64,000 bases of DNA from positions 310,001 to 374,000 of the forward strand of contig NZ_VIGH01000003.1 in the NCBI RefSeq assembly GCF_006704125.1, given 5' to 3'. Source of the stretch: Rhodococcus spelaei. Lineage in GTDB: Bacteria > Actinomycetota > Actinomycetes > Mycobacteriales > Mycobacteriaceae. Under the pieces are notes generated by a model that saw only the letters and a program-made list of their open reading frames with translations, was not told the origin of the DNA and searched no databases. Numbering within the stretch: position 1 is the stretch's first letter; each line of letters opens with the position of its first letter. Both the position numbers and the translations under genes were made by a program. Positions 19,541-27,809 of the stretch are shown one piece after another.

Positions 19541-19585
19541 GTCAACTCTAGGTTGACGACGCTGAGCCGTCAACCGTTGGTTGAC
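19541..19585. promoter_or_regulatory. Twin GTCAAC-N5-GTTGAC operators
   Basis: Two perfect palindromes, GTCAAC-TCTAG-GTTGAC at 19541-19557 and GTCAAC-CGTTG-GTTGAC at 19569-19585, are centred 28 bp apart. The first begins two bases upstream of the Clp-N gene's ATG and the second overlaps the stop codon of zur. Probably bound by the HTH/Clp-N protein. Confidence 0.75.
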
Positions 19586-20022
19586 GATGCCGCTCGGGCG
19601 GTCGCGCAGTTGCGGCAGGTGCCGAAGATCTCGACCGTGTGGCTGACGTCGGTGAACCCGTTGTCCTCGGCGATGGTGTGCGACCACTGTTCGACCGTCG
19701 GCCCCTCGACCTCCACGGTGTAACCGCAGCGGCGGCACACCAGGTGATGGTGGTGGCCCGACGAACAGCGCCGGTACACCGATTCCCCGGAGTCGGTGCG
19801 CAGCATGTCCACCGTGCCGGCCTCGGCGAGTGTCTGCAGGGTTCGGTAGACGGTGGTCAGCCCGATGCCCTCGCCGCGCTTGCGCAGCTCGTCGTGCAGG
19901 TCCTGTGCCGAACGGAACTCGTCGATCTCGTCGAGCAGTGCCGAGATCGCGCTGCGCTGCTTGGTGGCGCGCACGCCGACGGCGACGGGGCTGCGCTGGC
20001 CGGTCTTCTCGGTCACGGTCAC
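19570..20022 (-). CDS. zur: Fur family zinc uptake regulator
   Basis: A 150-residue Fur-family repressor. It has a winged helix (GLTTVYRTLQTLAEAG at 54-69), a histidine-rich hinge (CSSGHHHHLVCRRCG at 86-100), and structural zinc cysteines Cys96/Cys99 and Cys136/Cys139. It corresponds to M. tuberculosis FurB/Zur (Rv2359), which represses zinc uptake genes when zinc is sufficient. The GTG start overlaps the stop of the SmtB gene (GTGA), so the two are one operon, as in mycobacteria. A GTG six bases further in is an alternative start. Confidence 0.9.
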   Translation of the reverse strand: MTVTEKTGQRSPVAVGVRATKQRSAISALLDEIDEFRSAQDLHDELRKRGEGIGLTTVYRTLQTLAEAGTVDMLRTDSGESVYRRCSSGHHHHLVCRRCGYTVEVEGPTVEQWSHTIAEDNGFTDVSHTVEIFGTCRNCATARAASSTNG

Positions 20023-20387
20023 TTACCTTCCTCGGCGTGGGCGACGGCGTCGACCACGATGTGTGCCAGGTGGTCGTCGACGAGACGATAGAACACCTCG
20101 CGACCGTTGCGGTCGCCGCGCACCACCCCCGCCGACTTGAGCACGCGCAGGTGCTGACTGATCAACGGCTGGGTGACGCCGAGCGCCTCGACCAGTTCGT
20201 GCACGCAGCGCTGCTCCTCGCGCAACTGCAACACGATGGCGATCCGCACCGGCGCCGCCAGGGCGCGCAGGATGTCGCCCGCCGCGGTCATCGTGTCCTT
20301 GCTCGGCAGCGCTGCGGGCGGAGCGGAGCCGGACGGTTCGTGCGTCGTGGAGTCGGCGTGCAGGTCGTCGGCGTCGGTGATGCTCAC
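20019..20387 (-). CDS. ArsR/SmtB zinc-sensing repressor
   Basis: A 122-residue ArsR-family repressor with winged helix LGVTQPLISQHLRVLKSAG at 69-87. The C-terminal helix holds Asp104, His106, His117 and Glu120, the same spacing as the SmtB alpha-5 zinc site, so zinc is the expected inducer. In mycobacteria this gene (Rv2358) is cotranscribed with zur and represses the operon in low zinc. GTG 20387 has AGGAG eight bases upstream. It is divergent from glyS with an SmtB-type palindrome between. Confidence 0.92.
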   Translation of the reverse strand: MSITDADDLHADSTTHEPSGSAPPAALPSKDTMTAAGDILRALAAPVRIAIVLQLREEQRCVHELVEALGVTQPLISQHLRVLKSAGVVRGDRNGREVFYRLVDDHLAHIVVDAVAHAEEGK

Positions 20388-20456
20388 TCGGGCTGCTCCT
20401 CGTGTTCGGTCCCCAACGTGTCGGCCCCGCCAACCTTATTGCAAATCAATTCCATT

Positions 20457-20482
20457 TTGATATGCATGAGTATGCATGTCAA
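20457..20482. promoter_or_regulatory. SmtB-type 12-2-12 operator
   Basis: A 26-bp imperfect palindrome pairs in 10 of 13 positions: left arm TTGATATGCAT, right arm ATGCATGTCAA. It is the most AT-rich part of the smtB-glyS gap. Its size and ATGCAT cores match sites of SmtB/NmtR-type repressors, so the adjacent SmtB protein probably binds it. Confidence 0.65.
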
Positions 20483-20576
20483 CACCGGTTGGGTCACGCT
20501 CGCGGCGACCGATAGTCTGGTACGAGAAAACCGCACGTGACCGCAGCATCTATTACCCAGATGGAGAGCTTCCCCA

Positions 20577-21968
20577 GTGGCACCCAAGTCCAAGGTCGAT
20601 ACCGTTGCCAACCTCGCCAAGCGCCGAGGACTCGTCTTCCCTTGCGGTGAGATCTACGGCGGAACCAAGTCCGCCTGGGACTACGGCCCGCTCGGCGTCG
20701 AACTCAAGGAGAACATCAAGAAGCAGTGGTGGCGCAGCATGGTCACCAGCCGCGACGACGTCGTGGGCCTCGACTCCTCGGTGATCCTGCCCCGCCAGGT
20801 GTGGGTGGCGTCCGGTCACGTCGGCGTGTTCAACGACCCGCTCGTCGAGTGCCTGAACTGCCACAAGCGGCACCGCCAGGACCACCTGCAGGAGGCCTAC
20901 GCGGAGAAGAAGGGCATCGACAACCCCGACGACGTCGCGATGGATGCGCTCGCCTGCCCGGACTGCGGCACTGTCGGGCAGTGGACCGAGCCGCGCGACT
21001 TCAACATGATGCTCAAGACCTACCTCGGTCCGGTCGAGTCCGAGGACGGCCTGCACTACCTGCGGCCGGAGACCGCCCAGGGCATCTTCGTCAACTTCGC
21101 GAACGTGCTCACCACCTCGCGCAAGAAGCCGCCGTTCGGCATCGGCCAGATCGGCAAGAGCTTCCGCAACGAGATCACTCCCGGCAACTTCATCTTCCGC
21201 ACCCGCGAGTTCGAGCAGATGGAGATGGAGTTCTTCGTCAAGCCGGGTGAGGACGAGGAGTGGCACCAGTACTGGATCGACACCCGCCTGGCCTGGTACA
21301 CCGACCTCGGTATCGACCCGGAGAACCTCCGACTGCTCGAACACCCCGAGGACAAGCTCTCGCACTACTCGAAGCGCACCGTCGACATCGAGTACCGCTT
21401 CGGGTTCCAGGGCAGCGAGTGGGGCGAGCTGGAGGGCGTCGCCAACCGCACCGACTACGACCTTCGGGTGCACGAGGAGTCGTCGGGTCAGGACCTCAAG
21501 TACTACGACCAGGCGTCTGGCGAGCGGTACACCCCGTACGTCATCGAGCCCGCGGCCGGCCTGACCCGCTCGCTGATGGCCTTCCTGGTCGACGCCTACT
21601 CCGAGGACGAGGCGCCCAACGCCAAGGGCGGCGTCGACAAGCGCACCGTGCTGCGGCTGGACCGTCGTCTCGCGCCGGTCAAGGCCGCGGTGCTGCCGCT
21701 CTCGCGTAACGCGGACCTGACCCCGAAGGCCAAGGACCTCGCCGCGACGTTGCGCAAGAACTGGAACATCGAGTTCGACGACGCCGGCGCGATCGGTCGC
21801 CGCTACCGCCGTCAGGACGAGATCGGTACCCCGTTCTGCATCACGGTGGACTTCGACACCCTCGAGGACCAGGCCGTCACGGTGCGCGAGCGCGACTCCA
21901 TGGAGCAGGAGCGGGTCTCGCTGGACAAGGTCGAGGGCTACCTGGCCCAGCGCCTCCTCGGCGCGTAG
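20577..21968 (+). CDS. glyS: Glycine-tRNA ligase
   Basis: A 463-residue class II synthetase of the homodimeric (alpha2) type. It has CLNCHKRH and CPDCG zinc-type pairs at 93-130, motif 2 [21 protein letters not shown] near 195-215, motif 3 near [17 protein letters not shown], and an anticodon-binding domain from about 365. It charges tRNA-Gly with glycine. GTG 20577 has GGAGA nine bases upstream. Divergent from smtB-zur, so zinc regulators and this zinc enzyme share a promoter region. A strong hairpin follows the stop. Confidence 0.97.
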   Translation: MAPKSKVDTVANLAKRRGLVFPCGEIYGGTKSAWDYGPLGVELKENIKKQWWRSMVTSRDDVVGLDSSVILPRQVWVASGHVGVFNDPLVECLNCHKRHRQDHLQEAYAEKKGIDNPDDVAMDALACPDCGTVGQWTEPRDFNMMLKTYLGPVESEDGLHYLRPETAQGIFVNFANVLTTSRKKPPFGIGQIGKSFRNEITPGNFIFRTREFEQMEMEFFVKPGEDEEWHQYWIDTRLAWYTDLGIDPENLRLLEHPEDKLSHYSKRTVDIEYRFGFQGSEWGELEGVANRTDYDLRVHEESSGQDLKYYDQASGERYTPYVIEPAAGLTRSLMAFLVDAYSEDEAPNAKGGVDKRTVLRLDRRLAPVKAAVLPLSRNADLTPKAKDLAATLRKNWNIEFDDAGAIGRRYRRQDEIGTPFCITVDFDTLEDQAVTVRERDSMEQERVSLDKVEGYLAQRLLGA

Positions 21969-22026
21969 GCAGCTTCGCTGCCTGTGAGTCCTTTTGGTCC
22001 CGGACGGGGCCAAAAGGACTCACAGG
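21966..22026. terminator. Double hairpin terminator between glyS and fetB-like gene
   Basis: Starting in the glyS stop, a 6-bp hairpin with TTC loop (21968-21982) is followed by a large one whose perfect 17-bp arms are 21981-21997 and 22010-22026, with further inner pairing. It lies between convergent genes and probably terminates both. Same layout as the elements at 30436 and 62797. Confidence 0.75.
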
Positions 22027-22030
22027 TGCG

Positions 22031-22771
22031 TTAGCGCCTGACGTGGGCCCTGGCCACCAGTTCCATCGTCACCGCGACCGCACACGTCTGCGCCAGCAAC
22101 AGCCCGACCAGCACCAGGATCTGCACCGCGCCGGCCTGTACGGCCGACCCGCTGGCCAGCAGGACGCCGACGAATGCGCCCGGCAGGGTCACCAGCCCGA
22201 CCGTCCGCGTCTGGTCCAGGCCGGGAAGCAGCGCATCAGCGGCTGCGGTCCGGATCACCTCCATCCGCGAGTCGCGCACACTCAGACCCAGGCTCAGCGC
22301 CGCCTCGACCTCCCCGTACCGCTGGGTGATGGCGTCGAGGGCTCGTTTGGCGGCGAGTGAGGTGGCCGTCATCGCGCCGCCGAGCACGATGCCGCCGATC
22401 GGGATGATCGCGACCCCCTGCAGCGGGACGACGCCGCTGACCAGCAGCAGCGGCAGTACCGCCCCGACCCCGACCGCCAGCGCCACGGCCAGCCACGTGC
22501 CCGACCACCCCGCATCGGCGCGGCGGGCCGACGTCACCGCCGCCGCGACGAACATCAGCAGCAGCACCAGCGCCGCCGACCACAGGTGCCTCAGCGCAGC
22601 GGTCAGCACCAGCGACACGGCCGCGAGCTGGAGGGCGCCCCGGATCGCCGCGCGCGGGACGGTCAGCGGGCGGTCGAGCGCGGCAACCCGGTAGACCACC
22701 GCGGCGAGTGCGGCCATCACCGCGCAGACGACCGCCAGGGCGAGCCCGGGGTGCGCCAGCGCGGTGCTCAC
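22031..22771 (-). CDS. FetB-type ABC transporter permease (UPF0014)
   Basis: A 246-residue membrane protein with about seven hydrophobic segments and the UPF0014/FetB signature: an ALSLGLSVRDS-like cytoplasmic motif and LLPGLDQTRTVGLVTLPGAFVG near 170-195. FetAB exports iron and protects against oxidative stress in E. coli. No FetA-like ATPase is adjacent here, so its partner must be elsewhere or it works otherwise. The GTG start directly follows the stop of the TPM gene, so the two are translationally linked. Confidence 0.8.
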   Translation of the reverse strand: MSTALAHPGLALAVVCAVMAALAAVVYRVAALDRPLTVPRAAIRGALQLAAVSLVLTAALRHLWSAALVLLLMFVAAAVTSARRADAGWSGTWLAVALAVGVGAVLPLLLVSGVVPLQGVAIIPIGGIVLGGAMTATSLAAKRALDAITQRYGEVEAALSLGLSVRDSRMEVIRTAAADALLPGLDQTRTVGLVTLPGAFVGVLLASGSAVQAGAVQILVLVGLLLAQTCAVAVTMELVARAHVRR

Positions 22772-24802
22772 CTAGAACCGGCCGCTGCGGCCGATCCGAC
22801 CGGAGCTGCTCGGCCCGCCGAACGAGCCGGGACCGCGACTGCCGCCGCCACTGCCGCCACCACGGTTGCCCCAGCCGCCGCTCATCCCGCCGCGAATCAT
22901 CGAGTCGATCAGGATTCCGCCGAGGATCGCGCCGGTGTTCGAGCCGGAACTCGGTGGGCGCCGGCTCGCCTCCCACTGCTGCACGTCGGACTGCGCCAGG
23001 CGCAGGGCCCGGGACGCGAGGTCGCCGGCCGCCTGCGCGTGCTGCAACGCCTTCGACGGGTCGGTCTGGGCCAGCTGCCGGGCGGCCTCGAGATGGCGCT
23101 GCGCCTCGGAGATTCGGGTGCGGGCCTCGGCACCGACGGCCCCGCGCCGGGTGCCGATGAAGTCGGCCGCCGCGGTGACCTGTGCGTTCGCGGCGGTGAT
23201 GTCCTGGGTCAGTTTCTGTGCGGCGCGTTCGGACCGCTGCTTGGACTCGTTGGCGGCGGCCAGCACCCGGTCCAGCTCGGCGTCGGCGCCGGCGAGCTCG
23301 GTCAGCGAGCCCAGCGGGTCGGTGTCCTTGCCGGCGTCGGCCTTCGTGAGCGCCGCCTGAGCAGCCGTCCGGGCCGCGACCAGTTCCGGACCGCCGTGCG
23401 CGGCCAGGGCTTCCGCCGCGGCGATGTCCTTGCGTGCGTCCTCGAGTGCGTCGGGCAGTGTCGCGATGGCGGCCCGGATGTTCTCCGCGGCGTGGTCGAC
23501 GCCGTCGAGAAGTTCGCGGACCTGGTCGACGGCGGACTCGGCGGCCCGGATGGCGACGACGGCGGGGCCCTGCTTGCCTGCGGGCAGCGTGATCGCGGCC
23601 CGCCCGGCGGTGACATTCTGATCCGCGAAGGCCAGCTGCCGGCCGGCCAGGGTGACGTTGTTCGCCACCGAAGCCAGTGCGGGGCCGGGGAATTCGCCGT
23701 GCAGCGCGGTGAGTGTCGCCTCCGACTCGGGTATCCGTACCGTCAGTTCGACGATGTGCTGGGTGAGGGCGTCGAGTCGCGCGGGTGCGTCGATGAGCAG
23801 ATCGCGCATACCGTCGAACTCGGTGACGCGCGCATTGAGTTCCTTGTCCGCGCGGCTGCAGGTGGAGATCAGCTCGATCAGCATGTCCCGCTGCTGATCC
23901 GGGGTCTCGGGGATGTCGTCGTCGAGGCGCTGGCGGATCGTGAACGCGGCCGCGAGGGTGGACTTGGCGGTGTCGAACGCGGTGATGAAGGGCGCGGTGG
24001 CCGCGTCGCCGAACTCGCCTCGCGCGAGGTTCAACTCCTCCTCGCTGGTGCGAATCGCGTTGTCGGTCTCCACGAGTACCGCCTTGGCACGCGCGTCCAG
24101 GGTCTCGACCGGTAGCGCGGCGATCGCCGCGGGATCGGTCCAGTCGAGGTCCTTCGCGGCGTCGATTCCCTTGCGGACCCGCTCGCTACGGCGCCTGCGG
24201 GTGTAGAGCACGACCCCGCTCGCGCCGACGATCACCACGCCGCTGCCGATCAGCAGGTACTTCGCGGTGCCGCCGCCACCCGAACCGCTCATCGCGTCGC
24301 CGAGACCGCCCGCCATCGAGATCGCCGCGCCGGACCAGTCGTCCTCGCGCAGCGCGGGAACCACGGCGTCGCGCTCGATGGCGGCGATGTCCGACGCGCT
24401 CACCCCGGACAGGTTGCCCGGCACGTTCAGCGCGTACGCGCGGTCCCCGGTGGCCACGGCAAGGAGCGCGGACTCGTCACCGAGTCCGCTCGACTTGACG
24501 GTCTTGCTCGCCCACTGGTCGGCGTTCATGCCGCCGAAGTTGTCGACGTAGACCACCCACAGTTGCACGCGGTGCTCGTCGAACAGGCTGTCCAGCGCGG
24601 TCTGCACGTCGGTGCGCTGGTTCGCGTCCAGCACCCCCGCGGAATCGGTGATCTGTGAGGGCAGTCGGAGCGGGGCATCGGCCGCCGCGGTGCCGGGCAG
24701 GCAGAGCAGGGCCAGCAGCGCCGCCACGGCCGTCACGGCTCCGGCGATCGAGACGTTGCGGGGACCGGGTCGACCGGAAACGCGCGGATGTGCGAGTGAC
24801 AT
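22772..24802 (-). CDS. Secreted/membrane TPM-domain protein with coiled coils and Gly-rich tail
   Basis: 676 residues. An N-terminal signal segment (about 19-42, ending GTAAADAP) is followed by a TPM (TLP18.3/Psb32/MOLO-1) domain at about 45-165, with a linker GSGGGG. A transmembrane helix sits at 182-202 with a basic stop-transfer TRRRRSERVRK. About 400 residues of Ala/Glu/Asp-rich helix, probably coiled coil, come next, then a Gly/Ser/Arg-rich C-terminus. The topology puts the TPM domain outside and the helical part in the cytoplasm. It corresponds by position to M. tuberculosis Rv2345. Role unknown; TPM domains are linked to membrane protein maintenance. Confidence 0.8.
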   Translation of the reverse strand: MSLAHPRVSGRPGPRNVSIAGAVTAVAALLALLCLPGTAAADAPLRLPSQITDSAGVLDANQRTDVQTALDSLFDEHRVQLWVVYVDNFGGMNADQWASKTVKSSGLGDESALLAVATGDRAYALNVPGNLSGVSASDIAAIERDAVVPALREDDWSGAAISMAGGLGDAMSGSGGGGTAKYLLIGSGVVIVGASGVVLYTRRRRSERVRKGIDAAKDLDWTDPAAIAALPVETLDARAKAVLVETDNAIRTSEEELNLARGEFGDAATAPFITAFDTAKSTLAAAFTIRQRLDDDIPETPDQQRDMLIELISTCSRADKELNARVTEFDGMRDLLIDAPARLDALTQHIVELTVRIPESEATLTALHGEFPGPALASVANNVTLAGRQLAFADQNVTAGRAAITLPAGKQGPAVVAIRAAESAVDQVRELLDGVDHAAENIRAAIATLPDALEDARKDIAAAEALAAHGGPELVAARTAAQAALTKADAGKDTDPLGSLTELAGADAELDRVLAAANESKQRSERAAQKLTQDITAANAQVTAAADFIGTRRGAVGAEARTRISEAQRHLEAARQLAQTDPSKALQHAQAAGDLASRALRLAQSDVQQWEASRRPPSSGSNTGAILGGILIDSMIRGGMSGGWGNRGGGSGGGSRGPGSFGGPSSSGRIGRSGRF

Positions 24803-24863
24803 GGCATGAATCTATCGGTACCGACCGCGATTGCGCCGTCACCGGCGGCCTCCGGTCGGCCCG

Positions 24864-24875
24864 TGACACCTGTCA
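24864..24875. promoter_or_regulatory. TGACA-CC-TGTCA palindrome before ABC exporter operon
   Basis: A perfect 12-bp palindrome lies 59 bases upstream of the ATPase gene, with partial repeats of its arms just downstream (GGTCAGGTCGTGAC). It is a candidate site for the NarL-type response regulator encoded at the end of this operon. Confidence 0.4.
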
Positions 24876-24934
24876 TGGTCAGGTCGTGACGGACGGCCGA
24901 GGCTCGGCGGGCCGCCACCGAGCAGGGTGGAGTC

Positions 24935-25855
24935 ATGACCACAGCAGCGATCGACCTCCGAGATCTCCGAAAGCGGTTCGCGGTGGCCGGGGCGCCACCC
25001 GTCCACGCCGTCGACGGCTTGAACCTGACCGTCGCGCCCGGCGAGATCGTGGCGTTCCTCGGACCCAACGGTGCGGGCAAGACCACCACCATCGACATGT
25101 TGCTCGGGCTGGCCCGTCCGGACTCCGGCAGCGTCTCGGTGTTCGGGGGCAGCCCGGAGGACGCCATCGCCACCGGCCGGGTCTCGGCGGTGATGCAGAG
25201 CGGCGGCCTCCTCAAGGATCTCACCGTCGAGGAGACCGTCCAGTTGGTGGGCTCGCTGTTCGCCACCACGGCGCCGGTCTCGGAGGTGCTGGCCCGGGCC
25301 GGCATCGCCGACATCGCGGGCCGGATGGTCGGCAAGTGCTCGGGCGGGCAACAGCAGCGGCTGCGGTTCGCGCTGGCGTTGCTGCCGAACCCGGACCTGA
25401 TCGTGCTCGACGAACCGACCACCGGGATGGACGTCGAGGGCCGGCGCGACTTCTGGAACGCGATGCGGGAGGACTCGAGCCGGGGTCGGACCGTGCTGTT
25501 CGCCACCCACTACCTCGACGAGGCGGACGCCTACGCGGACCGCATCGTGCTGGTCAGCCACGGCCGCGTCGTCGCCGACGGCAGCGCCGCCGAGATCAAG
25601 AACCTCGCGTCGGGGCGGGTGATCAGCGCGAATCTGCCCGGGGCGGACCAGCATCGGCTGCTCGCCATCGACGGCGTCGACTCCGTCGAAGTGCGCGGTG
25701 AGCGGGTCGTGGTGCACGCCAAGGACTCCGACGCGGTCGCTCGTTACCTGCTCGGCCACACCGATGCCCGCGACCTCGAGATCGTCTCGCGCGGACTCGA
25801 GGACGCCTTCCTCGCCCTGACCACCGACCGTCCCTTCGCCACTCAGGAGGCCTGA
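24935..25855 (+). CDS. ABC transporter ATP-binding protein (DrrA-like)
   Basis: A 306-residue ABC ATPase: Walker A GPNGAGKTT near 44-52, signature CSGGQQQ near 137, Walker B LIVLDEPTTGMD, H-loop THYLDEAD. It has the C-terminal extension of DrrA-type exporters. It pairs with the ABC-2 permease starting two bases after its stop and would power export of a lipid, antibiotic or peptide. It is followed by a histidine kinase and response regulator, the set-up seen with DesKR- or LiaRS-like envelope-stress exporters. Substrate unknown. Confidence 0.93.
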   Translation: MTTAAIDLRDLRKRFAVAGAPPVHAVDGLNLTVAPGEIVAFLGPNGAGKTTTIDMLLGLARPDSGSVSVFGGSPEDAIATGRVSAVMQSGGLLKDLTVEETVQLVGSLFATTAPVSEVLARAGIADIAGRMVGKCSGGQQQRLRFALALLPNPDLIVLDEPTTGMDVEGRRDFWNAMREDSSRGRTVLFATHYLDEADAYADRIVLVSHGRVVADGSAAEIKNLASGRVISANLPGADQHRLLAIDGVDSVEVRGERVVVHAKDSDAVARYLLGHTDARDLEIVSRGLEDAFLALTTDRPFATQEA

Positions 25856-25857
25856 TC

Positions 25858-26643
25858 ATGTCCGTCACCACCGCCGACCCGTCGGCCCGCCGGCTGCCCG
25901 CCGCGGGCGGCTTCAGCCTCGGCTTTCTCGCACTCGAGCTGCGCCGCATGCTGCGCAACAAGCGGACCCTGATCTTCACCCTGGTGATGCCGCCGGTGTT
26001 CTTCGTGATCTTCGGCATCCAGTCCGACTTCCGCACGCAGACCTACGGTTCCGGCAATGTCACTGCGTACGTGATGATCTCGATGGCCGTGTACGGTGCG
26101 ATGCTCGCGACCACCAGCGGCGGGGCGATGGTCTCCATCGAGCGGGCGCTCGGTTGGAGCCGGCAGTTGCGGCTGACCCCACTGCGCCCGATCGCCTACG
26201 TCGCCACCAAGATCGCCGTCGCGATGACGCTCGGGCTGGCGTCGGTCGCGGTGGTCTTCGTGGTCGGGGGAGTGGTCGGCGCGCACCTGCCGGCCGCCGC
26301 GTGGGTCGGGTGCTTCCTGCTCGCCTGGCTCGGGTCGCTCGTGTTCGCCGCCTTCGGACTGTTCATGGGCTACCTGTTGCCGTCCGAGAACGTCATGCAG
26401 ATCATCGGCCCCGGCCTCGCGGTACTCGCGTTCGCCGGTGGTCTGTTCGTCCCGCCGTCCGGCTGGTTCGAGACGGTCTCGAAGTTCTTCCCGACCTACG
26501 GTGTTGCCGCCCTTGCCCGTTCGCCGCTCGGCGAGATCGGCGGCGGGACGCTCGCGGTGGCACTGGTGAACCTGGTGCTGTGGGCGACGGTGTTCGTGGT
26601 CGGCGCGGCGGTGCTGTTCCGCCGGGACACCGCGCGGGTGTAG
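25858..26643 (+). CDS. ABC-2 type permease
   Basis: A 261-residue membrane subunit with about six hydrophobic segments. The first (LIFTLVMPPVFFVIFGIQ) follows the cytoplasmic N-terminus, and the family motif FVPPSGWFETVSKFFPTYGV precedes the last helices. It is the membrane half of the exporter whose ATPase lies directly upstream. It starts two bases after that gene, so they are one operon. Confidence 0.9.
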   Translation: MSVTTADPSARRLPAAGGFSLGFLALELRRMLRNKRTLIFTLVMPPVFFVIFGIQSDFRTQTYGSGNVTAYVMISMAVYGAMLATTSGGAMVSIERALGWSRQLRLTPLRPIAYVATKIAVAMTLGLASVAVVFVVGGVVGAHLPAAAWVGCFLLAWLGSLVFAAFGLFMGYLLPSENVMQIIGPGLAVLAFAGGLFVPPSGWFETVSKFFPTYGVAALARSPLGEIGGGTLAVALVNLVLWATVFVVGAAVLFRRDTARV

Positions 26644-26650
26644 GTCGCGC

Positions 26651-26656
26651 TAGCGT
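26651..26656 (+). promoter_or_regulatory. Possible internal -10 (TAGCGT) for kinase gene
   Basis: TAGCGT sits seven bases before the GTG of the kinase gene, the spacing of a leaderless start. It would allow expression of the two-component genes apart from the ABC genes. Confidence 0.4.
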
Positions 26657-26663
26657 GGGGCCG

Positions 26664-27809
26664 GTGAACGAGACGAGTGTGGGAGAGCCCCGGGCGCCCG
26701 GTCGGTGGGGCTTCCTCTTCGCGGCGATCTGGCTGGTCTACCTCGCGTATCCGGTGTCCTCGGCGCTGCGGCTGACGGACACCGCGGCGAAGGTGTTCGC
26801 GCTGGTGCTGATCGGGCTGTTCGGTGTCGCGTACGTCGGGTGTTTCGTGGCGTTCCGCACGATCGACGGGATCCGCCAGCAGTGGCCGCGCCCCGAGCCG
26901 AGGATCGTGTACGCCGGATTGGCGGGCCTGACCGTGATCATGGCCGCGGCGACGATCCCGCTGGGTTCGGACGCGTTCGCACTCGCCATCTACATCGCGG
27001 CGCTGGCGGCGATCACCCTGCCAACTGTGCAGGTGTGGACGATCATCGCCGTGCTGGCGGCCACGGTGTTCGCCATGCCGCGACTGGTCGAGTCGGAGCA
27101 GCCGCAGGACTTCCTCGCCTTCCAGCTCGTCGTCGCGGCGTTCGCGGCCTGGGGGATCGGCCAGGTCATCTTCCGGAACATGCAGTTGGCCGCCGCCCGC
27201 GAGCAGCTCGCGACCATGGCGGTGGCGGAGGAGAGGCTGCGCGTCGGCCGCGACGTGCACGACATCCTGGGACACTCACTCACCGTGATCACCGTCAAGA
27301 CCGAACTCGCCCGCCGGCTGCTCGACGTCGACATCGACCGTGCGCGAGCCGAACTCGACGACATCGAGGCGCTCGCCCGCGAAGGCCTCGCCGGGGTCCG
27401 GGACACCGTCGGCAGGCTGCGGGAGGTCAGCCTCGACGGGGAACTGGCCAATGCGCGGTCGGCGCTGACCGCCGCCGGCATCGAGGCGGTGCTCCCCGAC
27501 GGCGTCTCGGCGGTCCCGCCGGCGCGGCGCGAGGTGTTCGGATGGACGCTGCGCGAGGCGGTGACCAACGTGGTGCGGCACAGCGGGGCGACCCGCTGCG
27601 AGGTCCGTCTCACGGCGGCGACGATCGAGATCTGCGACGACGGCATCGGACCGTCCGTGGACGGCGCCGAGCGCGGCAACGGGATCGCGGGCCTGCGGGA
27701 GAGGATCGGCGGAGCCGGTGGCGCACTGCGACTGTCGCGCCCGGAGACGGGCGGCTTCTGCCTGTCGGCCGTCTTTCCCGAGGTCGCACCCGAGCGGGGC
27801 CGGCGATGA
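26664..27809 (+). CDS. Membrane sensor histidine kinase (HisKA_3)
   Basis: A 381-residue DesK/NarX-family kinase. Five or six hydrophobic segments fill residues 15-172 with almost no extracellular loop, so it probably senses the membrane itself. The phospho-acceptor His199 lies in VGRDVHDILGHSLTVITV, and the HATPase domain has REAVTNVVRHSGA (N box) and CDDGIGPS/GNGIAGLRERI (G boxes). GTG 26664 was chosen for its position after the permease gene and the preceding TAGCGT. Its stop overlaps the regulator start (ATGA). Confidence 0.92.
   Translation: MNETSVGEPRAPGRWGFLFAAIWLVYLAYPVSSALRLTDTAAKVFALVLIGLFGVAYVGCFVAFRTIDGIRQQWPRPEPRIVYAGLAGLTVIMAAATIPLGSDAFALAIYIAALAAITLPTVQVWTIIAVLAATVFAMPRLVESEQPQDFLAFQLVVAAFAAWGIGQVIFRNMQLAAAREQLATMAVAEERLRVGRDVHDILGHSLTVITVKTELARRLLDVDIDRARAELDDIEALAREGLAGVRDTVGRLREVSLDGELANARSALTAAGIEAVLPDGVSAVPPARREVFGWTLREAVTNVVRHSGATRCEVRLTAATIEICDDGIGPSVDGAERGNGIAGLRERIGGAGGALRLSRPETGGFCLSAVFPEVAPERGRR

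Noticed and set aside
17044-19545. 833-codon minus-strand frame
   Set aside because: Covers the aldehyde dehydrogenase and Clp-N genes in wrong frames; Arg-rich shadow.
20388-20576. T-box or glycine riboswitch before glyS
   Set aside because: No T-box sequence or paired glycine-aptamer cores; the AT-rich part is explained by the SmtB-type palindrome.
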